Translations under genes and position numbers: made by a program
Shown: piece by piece, positions 1-4,879 of the stretch
Layout: each line of letters opens with the position of its first letter
Position numbering within the stretch: position 1 is the first letter of the stretch
NCBI GenBank assembly: GCA_019509685.1
Contig: JAEKLU010000098.1
Location: forward strand, 1 to 5,894
DNA length: 5,894 bases
Direction: 5' to 3'
From: Mesorhizobium sp.
GTDB lineage: Bacteria > Pseudomonadota > Alphaproteobacteria > Rhizobiales > Rhizobiaceae
The notes under the pieces: model-generated
Told to the model about the DNA's origin: nothing
Seen by the model: the letters and a program-made list of their open reading frames with translations, nothing else
Database searches by the model: none

Positions 1-70
1 ACGGAAAATCCCCCTGTCATCCCAGCTCGGCAAAACCATGCTTCAAACAGCGAGCGAATTGGAAACCGGG

Positions 71-97
71 TTTCGTGTGCGGAGCGGTTAGTATAGT
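71..97 (+). promoter_or_regulatory. Possible promoter upstream of the FAD/NAD(P) oxidoreductase gene
   Basis: TATAGT at 92-97 is a good match to a sigma-70-type -10 box and lies in a locally AT-rich stretch (about 88-112) that stands out from the GC-rich surroundings. The only -35 candidate is TTTCGT at 71-76, with a short 15-base spacer, so the match is weak. A start near 103-105 would give an mRNA leader of about 130 bases before the ATG at 232, containing the mini-ORF at 128-202. This is a pattern match only. Confidence 0.22.
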
Positions 98-127
98 AAT
101 CTTATCAACATTGGGAGTGAGAGAACG

Positions 128-202
128 ATGCGCGACCTTTTGAAGACCGTTCCGGCGATCGTTCGCGGCCCCAGGCCGCCGGCGGCGGTCGTCGCGCGCT
201 GA
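128..202 (+). CDS. Possible 24-codon leader ORF ahead of the oxidoreductase
   Basis: An ATG at 128 opens 24 codons ending in TGA at 200-202. The predicted peptide begins MRDLLKTVPAIV and then becomes Arg/Pro/Ala-rich. A GGGAG at 113-117, ten bases before the ATG, is a better ribosome binding site than anything in front of the oxidoreductase start at 232. The stop lies 29 bases before that start and in a different frame. The second half is GC-rich and can fold on itself (GGCCGCC and GGCGGC elements near 174-187). It could be a translated leader that affects access to the downstream start, or simply chance. No known family is recognised. Confidence 0.2.
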   Translation: MRDLLKTVPAIVRGPRPPAAVVAR

Positions 203-231
203 CCGCTCCGTCAGGTTTTCGGCTCGCCACT

Positions 232-1572
232 ATGGTTGGACGCGGCAACTCCATCATCATTGTCGGCGGCGGCGCCAGCGGTGTCGTGCTCGCCGCGCAT
301 CTCTTGAAATCGTCCAATCCGGACCTGCGCGTCACGCTGATCGAGAAGCGGCCGCATTTCGGCCAGGGCATGGCCTATTCGACGCTGCTCTCGGCGCATG
401 TGCTCAACGTCAATGCCTCCGGCATGAGCGCCTATGCCGACGACCCGGGCAATTTCGCGCGCTGGCTGCTGGACCGCGGCTTTGCCAAACCCGACCAGGG
501 TCCTTTCTATGCGCCGCGCAGCCTCTATGCCCGCTACCTGCAGGACCTGCTCGACGAGCTCGAGGAACGCGAGCGCGAGAGCGGCCGGTTGCGGCTGATC
601 CGCGAGGAGAGCCTGTCGATCTCGCCGACGCCGGCGGGCGTCGAGGTGGCTCTCGCGAATGGAACAAGCGTCGTCGGCCATCTGGCGGTGCTCGCCACCG
701 GCCATGACGAACAGCCCGGCGCCTTCCAGGGCCAGGCCGTCCGCATGGGCTCCGAGGGCGACAGCGCGCTCGATCCCGAGGCGCCGGTTCTGCTTTTGGG
801 CACCGGTCTGAGCATGGTCGACGCCTTCCTGTCGCTGGAGCAGCGTGGCCATCGCGGCGCGATCATAGCTGTGTCGCGGCGCGGCCTGCTACCCTCGCCG
901 CACCGCAAGGGCAATCCGATCAAGCTGGATGTCGCCGATATCCCGCTCGGCACGCAGCTTTCCTATTTCGTCGGCTGGTTCCGCAATCTGATTCGCGAGA
1001 CGCAGAAGGCCGGCGGCGACTGGCGTGACGTGGTCGATGGTCTGCGGCCCTTCAACCAGACGATCTGGCAGAACTGGCCGTCCTCTGCCAAGCGCCGCTT
1101 CGTCGAGCATACCAAGGCCTGGTGGGACATCCACCGTCACCGCATGGCGCCGGAGGTCTATGCGCGGGTCACCGAAGCGGTCCAGTCGGGCCGCATCCGG
1201 CTCGTCGCCGGCCGGGTCGTGGATGTCATGCCGAACGATGGCTTCGTCGTAAAAATCCAGCCGCGCGGCAAGCAGGACATAGAGACCCTCGATGTCGCGC
1301 GCATCTATGACTGCATGGGCATCGCCCGCGACATATCGCGGACCTCGAACCGCGTCGTGCGCGCCCTGGTCGAGCGTTCCCTGGCGCGGCCCGACCCGCT
1401 GCGCCTCGGCCTTGACGTCACCGCCAAATGCGAGCTGATCGCGGCCGACGGCACGGTGTCGTCAAAACTGCTCGCCGTCGGGCCGCTGACGCGCGGCACC
1501 TTTTTCGAGATCGATGCCATTCCCGACATCCGCGTGCAATGCGCGAAGCTGAGCAAGCTTCTTCTCGGCTAG
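232..1572 (+). CDS. FAD/NAD(P)-binding oxidoreductase of the NAD_binding_9 type
   Basis: This 446-residue protein is probably a cytosolic flavoprotein. Residues 8-17 (IIIVGGGASG) form the N-terminal Rossmann FAD-binding loop, with an acidic strand end at about 38 (LIEKR). ATGH at 155-158 is the second FAD-contact motif. A second dinucleotide fold follows, with LLLGTGLSMVD at 187-197 and SRRGLLP at 215-221, as expected for NAD(P)H. The C-terminal AVGPLTRGTFFE (415-426) closes the FAD site. Length and motif order fit the FAD-NAD(P)-binding family (Pfam PF13454 style), which includes many uncharacterised flavin monooxygenase-like proteins. The substrate is unknown. The ATG at 232 is the only ATG, GTG or TTG start between an in-frame TGA at 118 and the flavin fold, but it lacks a clear Shine-Dalgarno sequence. 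It is transcribed alone and converges on the DJ-1-like gene. Family is confident; function is not. Confidence 0.88.
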   Translation: MVGRGNSIIIVGGGASGVVLAAHLLKSSNPDLRVTLIEKRPHFGQGMAYSTLLSAHVLNVNASGMSAYADDPGNFARWLLDRGFAKPDQGPFYAPRSLYARYLQDLLDELEERERESGRLRLIREESLSISPTPAGVEVALANGTSVVGHLAVLATGHDEQPGAFQGQAVRMGSEGDSALDPEAPVLLLGTGLSMVDAFLSLEQRGHRGAIIAVSRRGLLPSPHRKGNPIKLDVADIPLGTQLSYFVGWFRNLIRETQKAGGDWRDVVDGLRPFNQTIWQNWPSSAKRRFVEHTKAWWDIHRHRMAPEVYARVTEAVQSGRIRLVAGRVVDVMPNDGFVVKIQPRGKQDIETLDVARIYDCMGIARDISRTSNRVVRALVERSLARPDPLRLGLDVTAKCELIAADGTVSSKLLAVGPLTRGTFFEIDAIPDIRVQCAKLSKLLLG

Positions 1573-1641
1573 CAATTCCAGGAAAAGTGTGAAGCGGTCA
1601 GGCTCGGCGGCTTCGCCGTAGCCCTACCGTCCAGAATTGCG
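1571..1641. repeat. Intergenic palindromic repeat, copy 1, with a nested GC hairpin
   Basis: The first 28 bases (1571-1598) match 2891-2918 of copy 2 exactly, and 1627-1641 matches copy 2's right end with one difference. The outer arms GCAATTC (1572-1578) and GAATTGC (1634-1640) can pair. Between them, in place of the three T bases of copy 2, lie 28 bases (1599-1626) that form their own hairpin: GGCTCGGCG at 1601-1609 against CGCCGTAGCC at 1614-1623, with one bulge. The element fills most of the 81-base gap between two convergent genes, and its first AG supplies the last two bases of the oxidoreductase TAG stop. It may act as a bidirectional mRNA 3'-end structure, but no T-tract of an intrinsic terminator is present. 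Confidence 0.8.
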
Positions 1642-1653
1642 CCAAAATAAAGT

Positions 1654-2424
1654 CTAACCTCCCAGCGCCTCGCACACCACGCGCGCGGTTTCGGCGCCGG
1701 AAAAATTCTGCTGTCCGGTGATGAGGTTGCCGTCGCGCACGGCGAAGCCGCGCCACAGGCCGGCCTGGATATAATTGGCGCCGATCGCTTTCAGCTCGTC
1801 CTCGATCCGCCACGGCATCAGATGCTTGCCGCGTTCCAGCGCGCCCATTTGCCAGGTGGCGTTGTCGGCGAAATCCTCCTCGACATTGGCAAAGCCGGTT
1901 ACCGTCTTGCCCGCGGCAAGCAGCGACCCGTCGGCCCGCCTGGCGTAGCGCAGGATAGCGGTGCCATGGCAGAGCGCTGCCGCCACCTTGCCGGCCTCGT
2001 GGAAGGCAACGAATTTTTCCTGCAGGCCGGTGGCGCGCTCATAGCTGAACATCGGCGACTGCCCGCCGGCGACGACGATGGCGTCGAAGCGCGCGACATC
2101 GATCGCCGAGACCGGCCTCGTGTTGTCGACCAGCGCCTGCAGTTTCGGGTTCGAAATGAAGCCGAGCGAAATGAGGTCGGTTTCCGAATAGCCCGAAGCA
2201 TCGCGCGGGTCGCTCAATGCGTCGGCCTCGCATTTGCCGCCGTCCGGCGAAAAGATCTCGACCTCATAGCCGCGCTCGGTGAAGGCGAACCAGGGATGGG
2301 TGAGCTCGCTCCACCAGAAGCCGACCGGCCAACCTGTCGTGGTCGAGACCGCCGGGTTGGCGATGACGATCGCCACCCGCTTTGGGTTGCGCGCATTGAC
2401 CGGATTGGGATCCCGAACACTCAT
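1654..2424 (-). CDS. DJ-1/PfpI-superfamily protein, Hsp31/glyoxalase III-like
   Basis: This 256-residue protein belongs to the type 1 glutamine amidotransferase-like DJ-1/PfpI superfamily. The nucleophile elbow is ALCHGT at 150-155, with Cys152 followed by His153. SELTHPW at 39-45 carries a conserved Glu40 that in Hsp31-type members completes a Glu/Cys/His active site. VVAGGQSPMF at 117-126 and the C-terminal ITGQQNFSGAETA (235-247) are also typical of the family. Relatives are glutathione-independent methylglyoxalases, deglycase-like enzymes or holdase chaperones, so a role in carbonyl or electrophile stress is plausible. The exact activity is inferred. A strong AGGAGGA Shine-Dalgarno (2432-2438) sits seven bases before the ATG, which fixes the start. 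The gene is divergent from an HxlR regulator, a common regulator and target layout, and it ends in a convergent junction containing the palindromic repeat. Confidence 0.9.
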   Translation of the reverse strand: MSVRDPNPVNARNPKRVAIVIANPAVSTTTGWPVGFWWSELTHPWFAFTERGYEVEIFSPDGGKCEADALSDPRDASGYSETDLISLGFISNPKLQALVDNTRPVSAIDVARFDAIVVAGGQSPMFSYERATGLQEKFVAFHEAGKVAAALCHGTAILRYARRADGSLLAAGKTVTGFANVEEDFADNATWQMGALERGKHLMPWRIEDELKAIGANYIQAGLWRGFAVRDGNLITGQQNFSGAETARVVCEALGG

Positions 2425-2449
2425 CTCGCTCTCCTCCTGATGAAACGCT

Positions 2450-2466
2450 GCCCGACAAGGTCGGGC
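2450..2466. repeat. Perfect 7-bp inverted repeat, left of a tandem pair
   Basis: GCCCGAC (2450-2456), AAG, then GTCGGGC (2460-2466) pair without mismatch. The bases just outside do not extend the stem. It lies 26 bases upstream of the DJ-1-like start codon and so could fall in that gene's mRNA leader or overlap an operator. Confidence 0.7.
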
Positions 2467-2473
2467 TCTTCAA

Positions 2474-2491
2474 CCCCGCCAGATGGCGGGG
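2474..2491. repeat. Perfect 7-bp inverted repeat, right of a tandem pair
   Basis: CCCCGCC (2474-2480), AGAT, then GGCGGGG (2485-2491) pair without mismatch. It ends 45 bases before the hxlR-type ATG. It has the same arm length as the neighbouring hairpin but a different sequence, so the two are similar in architecture and are not copies of each other. Confidence 0.7.
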
Positions 2492-2536
2492 CAATTTCCG
2501 CTTTCGCCTCGCCCGCCCCTTGCCTAGGATCGGCGC

Positions 2537-2890
2537 ATGACACAACGCGGTAGACTCTATGGCTGCCCGGTCGAGTTCGCGCTCGACGCGCTGGGCGGCA
2601 AGTGGAAGACGGTGATCCTGGCCCGCATCAAGCAGGGGCCGCTGCGCTATTCGGAACTCCGCCGGTTGATCCCCTCGCTCTCCGACAAGATGCTGACGCA
2701 GCGCCTGGCCGATCTGGTCGAGATCGGCTTCGTCACGCTGGAGACCTCGCCCGACGGCAAGGCGCGCTACGCCTTGAGCCCGCGCGGCCATGACATCGCC
2801 GCGGCCCTGCAGGCGCTTTACGACTGGGGCGACGTGCACGGTCGCGCCGAGGGCGTGCGCTTCCGCACCGACGTCGAGGCGGCGGCTTAG
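2537..2890 (+). CDS. HxlR-family winged-helix regulator with a single N-terminal cysteine
   Basis: This 117-residue protein has the usual HxlR length and layout: a conserved Cys10 (YGCPVE), the LGGKWKTVIL helix (19-28), GPLRYSEL (34-41), a recognition helix region LSDKMLTQRL (48-57), GFVTLE (64-69), a wing with ARYALSPRG (76-84), and a C-terminal dimerisation helix ending in WGD. Cys10 is the only cysteine in the protein. In YodB and HypR of Bacillus, the equivalent N-terminal Cys senses quinones, diamide or other electrophiles, so one-Cys thiol sensing is plausible but inferred. AGGA at 2526-2529 supports the ATG at 2537. It probably controls the divergent DJ-1-like gene and itself from the shared 112-base region. 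Its TAG stop directly abuts repeat copy 2. Confidence 0.93.
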   Translation: MTQRGRLYGCPVEFALDALGGKWKTVILARIKQGPLRYSELRRLIPSLSDKMLTQRLADLVEIGFVTLETSPDGKARYALSPRGHDIAAALQALYDWGDVHGRAEGVRFRTDVEAAA

Positions 2891-2936
2891 AGCAATTCCA
2901 GGAAAAGTGTGAAGCGGTTTTCCGTCCGGAATTGCG
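2891..2936. repeat. Intergenic palindromic repeat, copy 2 (simple form)
   Basis: The element folds as a two-part stem: GCAATTCC (2892-2899) with GGAATTGC (2928-2935), and inside that GGAAAA (2901-2906) with TTTTCC (2918-2923), leaving an 11-base loop. Its first 28 bases are identical to copy 1 at 1571. It starts immediately after the HxlR TAG stop and lies in the 64-base convergent gap before the isochorismatase-like stop at 2955. I recall this sequence as a common intergenic element in Mesorhizobium genomes; that is memory, not a search. There is no T-run for a classical terminator on either strand. Confidence 0.85.
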
Positions 2937-2954
2937 AAACAAAAGAAAATCATT

Positions 2955-3599
2955 CTATGCGCCGGCAAGCGCGATGCGAAAGCCGGCGACATCGGTGACG
3001 ATGGCTTCGCCAAGGAAGCGCAGTGTCGCCATCGAGCGGTCGCGCGCTTGCCTGTTGCCGAAGCCGCAGGCGTCCTCGATCACCACGGCGACGAAGCCGT
3101 TGTCGGTCGCCTGGCGCACCGTCGGCTCGATGCCGATCTCCATGGCGATGCCGGCAAGCGCCACCGCGCGCACACCGCAATCGCGCAAGGCAAAGGCGAG
3201 CGCGGTGGAATCGAAGGCCGACATAGTCAGTTTGTCGAACACCGCCTCGTCCGCGCGCGGTTCCAGCTCTGGCACGATCCGCGTTGCCTCGGCGTCGCGC
3301 GGGAACCAGGGCCGCACCGCGTCAGGACTGTCCAGGCGCTGCCAGGACATGGCGGTGCGCAATTGCGTGGCGCCCATCCATGCCTTCGGCAGCGACAGAT
3401 GGCGCGTGAAGGCAACCCGCATGCCGGCCGAGCGTGCTGCTTCGAGCACGAGGCCGGTGCGCTCCACGATCGTCGCCGCGCCCTCGACCTGGCGGCAGAT
3501 GCCGACCTGCATGTCATAGACCACCAGCGCCATGCGGCGCGGATCGCACCATTCGGCGAGGGTCGTTGGAACCTCTATCCCGTCACTGGAGCGGATCAT
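2955..3599 (-). CDS. Isochorismatase-fold hydrolase with Gly at the usual catalytic Cys position
   Basis: This 214-residue protein has the isochorismatase-like alpha/beta fold. Asp29 and Gln31 in VVYDMQ (27-31) and Lys123 in FDKLTMSAF (121-129) are two members of the family's Asp-Lys-Cys triad. The third site, expected in a G-V-A-T-x-x-C motif, reads GIAMEIGIEPT (150-160) with Gly156. True isochorismatases (EntB, PhzD) also have Gly there, while amidases such as nicotinamidase and RutB need Cys. Vinyl-ether hydrolysis is therefore more likely than amide hydrolysis, but no isochorismate-making gene is nearby. The ATG at 3599 overlaps the upstream gene's TGA as ATGA, so translation is probably coupled. 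The alternative start at 3692 would overlap that gene by 97 bases and adds only non-family residues. Some family members are also annotated loosely as cysteine hydrolases, a label that would be misleading here. Confidence 0.88.
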   Translation of the reverse strand: MIRSSDGIEVPTTLAEWCDPRRMALVVYDMQVGICRQVEGAATIVERTGLVLEAARSAGMRVAFTRHLSLPKAWMGATQLRTAMSWQRLDSPDAVRPWFPRDAEATRIVPELEPRADEAVFDKLTMSAFDSTALAFALRDCGVRAVALAGIAMEIGIEPTVRQATDNGFVAVVIEDACGFGNRQARDRSMATLRFLGEAIVTDVAGFRIALAGA

Positions 3600-3925
3600 G
3601 CCGCGGTCCGATCCCAGGGTTTGGCGATGTCGACGGTCGGGTCGAACAGGAATTCGAGCGGCAAGGGCGCGTCGAAGGCAATGAAATGCCATTCGAGCAG
3701 TCCGGCCTTGGACAGCGGGAAATCGTCGGTATAGCGCTTCGCCTCCTCGACGCTGTCGAGCTCGAAGACGATGATGACGCCACCGACATCGGCGCGCGCA
3801 TAATTTTCGCGCACGATGCCTGCCTTCCAGAGCCGCCAGACATTGGAGACCTCGTCGGGCAGGTAGGGTCTGAGCTCATCGAGCGTGACGCCGGGCTTGA
3901 AATTGTCATAGGCAAGAATCTTCAT
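3596..3925 (-). CDS. Small ferredoxin-like (dimeric alpha-beta barrel) protein, muconolactone isomerase- or YciI-like
   Basis: This 109-residue protein begins MKILAYDNF and shows a strand-helix-strand-strand-helix-strand pattern: strand 2-6, helix 15-36 (including VWRLWKAG), strands near 38-44 and 49-55 (GGVIIVFEL), helix 58-68 (SVEEAKRYTDD), strand 77-83. This resembles small dimeric alpha-beta barrels such as muconolactone delta-isomerase and YciI proteins. Catalytic residues cannot be assigned, so function is unknown. The ATG at 3925 is preferred over a TTG at 3943 because AAGGA (3934-3938 on the minus strand) lies eight bases ahead of it and homologues of this type start at the first strand. 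It is the first gene of a two-gene operon and its TGA overlaps the start of the isochorismatase-like gene by four bases, implying related roles. Confidence 0.8.
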   Translation of the reverse strand: MKILAYDNFKPGVTLDELRPYLPDEVSNVWRLWKAGIVRENYARADVGGVIIVFELDSVEEAKRYTDDFPLSKAGLLEWHFIAFDAPLPLEFLFDPTVDIAKPWDRTAA

Positions 3926-4081
3926 CCGACCGTTCCTTGGCAATTGCTGTTCGCCCCGCGCCCCGTTCGGCTAACATGGTGGAAAAGGCACCGGCAACGA
4001 ACGACATGGTGCGTTGAAATGGTCTCCTGACAGAGGCGATTTGAGCCGATCGATTGAGTAAGCACCTGGAGGAAGAACGGC
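3926..4081. promoter_or_regulatory. Divergent control region for the barrel/hydrolase operon and the Rid gene
   Basis: This 156-base gap should contain both promoters. It holds a direct repeat of ACATGGTG at 3974-3981 and 4004-4011, exactly 30 bases apart (about three helical turns), and CAACG (3995-3999) paired with CGTTG (4012-4016). These could be regulator sites but are short. GGAGGA at 4068-4073 is the Rid-gene ribosome binding site, eight bases before its GTG. No regulator gene lies within this divergon and no confident -35/-10 pair was found. Confidence 0.4.
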
Positions 4082-4483
4082 GTGAGCATTGAAAAACTGA
4101 ACCCTGAAGGCATGCACAGCAACCCAGCCTATTCGCAAGGCGTGTCGCTGCCCGCCTCGGCCCGCATCGTGCTGGTCGGCGGCCAGAACGGCGTCGACGC
4201 CGACGGCAACATCGTCGGCAAGGGCGATCTGGCAAAGCAGACGACGCAGGCGCTGGCCAATCTGGCCAAGGTGCTCGAGGCCGGCGGCGCGAAGCCGGAG
4301 GATCTGGTCAGCCTGTCGATCTATATCGTCGGCGATCAGGACATCCGCCCCGGCTTCGGCGCCTGGATGGCCTTCTGGGCCAACCGCGCCCCGCCGCCCA
4401 TCATCAAGGCGCTGCGCGTGGCGGGCCTCGGCCACCCGGATTTTTTGATCGAGATCGAGGGACAGGCGGCAATCGAAAGTTAA
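4082..4483 (+). CDS. Rid (YjgF/YER057c/UK114) family protein lacking the canonical catalytic Arg
   Basis: This 133-residue protein has the family's usual length and a single chorismate mutase-like domain, expected to form trimers. Visible motifs are NPEGMHSNPAYSQGV (7-21), LVGGQNGVDADGNIVGKGD (31-49), the helix QTTQALANLAKVLEAGGA (53-70), and the C-terminal LIEIEGQAA (122-130). In RidA proper, an Arg about 14 residues before IEIE binds the carboxylate of 2-aminoacrylate. Here that stretch reads PPIIKALRVAGL (105-116), with Ile/Lys at the aligned place, so canonical imine deaminase activity is doubtful. It fits the less-known Rid subgroups without this Arg, whose substrates are uncertain. The start is GTG with a strong GGAGGA eight bases upstream. 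It is divergent from the barrel/hydrolase operon and may share its pathway. Confidence 0.9.
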   Translation: MSIEKLNPEGMHSNPAYSQGVSLPASARIVLVGGQNGVDADGNIVGKGDLAKQTTQALANLAKVLEAGGAKPEDLVSLSIYIVGDQDIRPGFGAWMAFWANRAPPPIIKALRVAGLGHPDFLIEIEGQAAIES

Positions 4484-4506
4484 TTTTGTTGGCGTGGCGC
4501 TCTACG

Positions 4507-4553
4507 GCGCCCCCTCTACCCTACCGGGCATCCTCCCCCACGAGGGGGGAGAT
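4507..4553 (+). repeat. 47-base palindromic intergenic repeat, left copy
   Basis: The right half is a perfect hairpin: CTCCCCC (4533-4539) and GGGGGAG (4545-4551) with a five-base ACGAG loop. The left half carries a C-rich segment and ACCGGGCATC. Compared with the inverted copy at 4620-4666, it matches in 42 of 48 aligned columns (four substitutions, two single-base gaps). I recall this ACGAGGGGGG-type palindrome as frequent between genes in Mesorhizobium; a genome-wide count would confirm that. Confidence 0.85.
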
Positions 4554-4619
4554 CAGCAGCTTCGGCGCACCGCGCATTTCTCCAACGCCGGCGATTAGCG
4601 AAAGCCGAGGCGATATCCA

Positions 4620-4666
4620 ATCTCCCCCCTCGTGGGGGAGATGTCCGGCAGGACAGAGGGGGGCGC
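4620..4666 (-). repeat. 47-base palindromic intergenic repeat, right (inverted) copy
   Basis: This is the reverse-oriented partner of 4507-4553. ATCTCCCCC (4620-4628) and GGGGGAGAT (4634-4642) form a perfect 9-bp stem with a CTCGT loop, and the tail 4643-4666 pairs with the left copy's head. The 66-base spacer between copies continues the symmetry in part: GCTTCGGC at 4559-4566 faces GCCGAGGC at 4604-4611 with one mismatch. The whole 4507-4666 block could fold into one long cruciform or RNA stem, or into two separate hairpins. Confidence 0.85.
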
Positions 4667-4879
4667 TGTCCCGCCGACTTTCAAATTGCCAGTCGGTTGT
4701 AGCCCTCCGCGAAATTCCATTCCCCGACTCGCCACCCGATTGGCACGATCTATCTTCTTTCGGGAAGCAAAGGGCTGGAAAAGACGGTTCCGTGCAATCC
4801 GCGAACCCGGAATGGATTCCGCTCGCGTCATGCGCAAGATTGCCGGACCCGCGTCGACCTGCTGCCACGGAGCGTCCAG

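Larger units (their letters stand above)
2425..2536. promoter_or_regulatory. Divergent control region between the DJ-1-like and hxlR-type genes
   Basis: This 112-base gap must hold the promoters of both divergent genes. Each start has its own ribosome binding site: AGGAGGA read on the minus strand at 2432-2438, and AGGA on the plus strand at 2526-2529, seven bases before the hxlR ATG. Two perfect 7-bp hairpins stand in tandem: GCCCGAC/GTCGGGC (2450-2466, AAG loop) and CCCCGCC/GGCGGGG (2474-2491, AGAT loop), centred about 24 bases apart. They could be operators, mRNA leader hairpins or a small mobile palindrome. No convincing -35/-10 pair was found. Confidence 0.55.
4484..4879. other. Gene-free intergenic region with inverted palindromic repeats
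   Basis: This 396-base gap has no credible gene: reading frames crossing it lack family resemblance and run through the repeats. The left part (4507-4666) is an inverted repeat pair described separately. The right part (4667-4879) contains CCGACT (4674-4679) against AGTCGG (4691-4696) with an 11-base loop. It presumably also contains the promoter and leader of the downstream PLP enzyme gene. GGAG at 4869-4872, seven bases before the ATG at 4880, is that gene's ribosome binding site. No riboswitch, tRNA or clear promoter was recognised. Confidence 0.7.

Noticed and set aside
211..852. Long open frame on the minus strand (213 codons)
   Set aside because: It lies entirely opposite the well-supported flavoprotein gene, its composition is Arg/Ala/Gln-rich as expected of an antisense frame in GC-rich DNA, and no family motif is visible.
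1571..1660. Intrinsic terminator between the convergent genes
   Set aside because: A hairpin is present, but neither strand shows a T-run directly after the stem, so it is reported as a repeat with possible 3'-end function only.
3599..3692. Upstream start extending the isochorismatase-like protein by 31 residues
   Set aside because: The extension would overlap the barrel gene by 97 bases and gives Arg-rich residues unlike the family. The ATGA overlap at 3596-3599 is the natural start.
3048..3734. Plus-strand open frame of 228 codons
   Set aside because: It runs antisense to the isochorismatase-like and barrel genes, which have clear domain motifs and a proper overlap. The translation is low-complexity His/Arg/Ala-rich.
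4507..4666. Terminal inverted repeats of an insertion sequence
   Set aside because: The 66-base interior encodes nothing and no flanking target duplication is obvious, so it is not an insertion sequence as it stands.
4507..4666. CRISPR-like repeat array
   Set aside because: There are only two copies, they are inverted relative to each other, and there is no regular spacer series or cas gene.
4740..4757. TGGCACG resembling a sigma-54 -24 element
   Set aside because: The required GC-containing -12 element (TTGC type) is absent at the correct spacing, so it is not a sigma-54 promoter by this reading.
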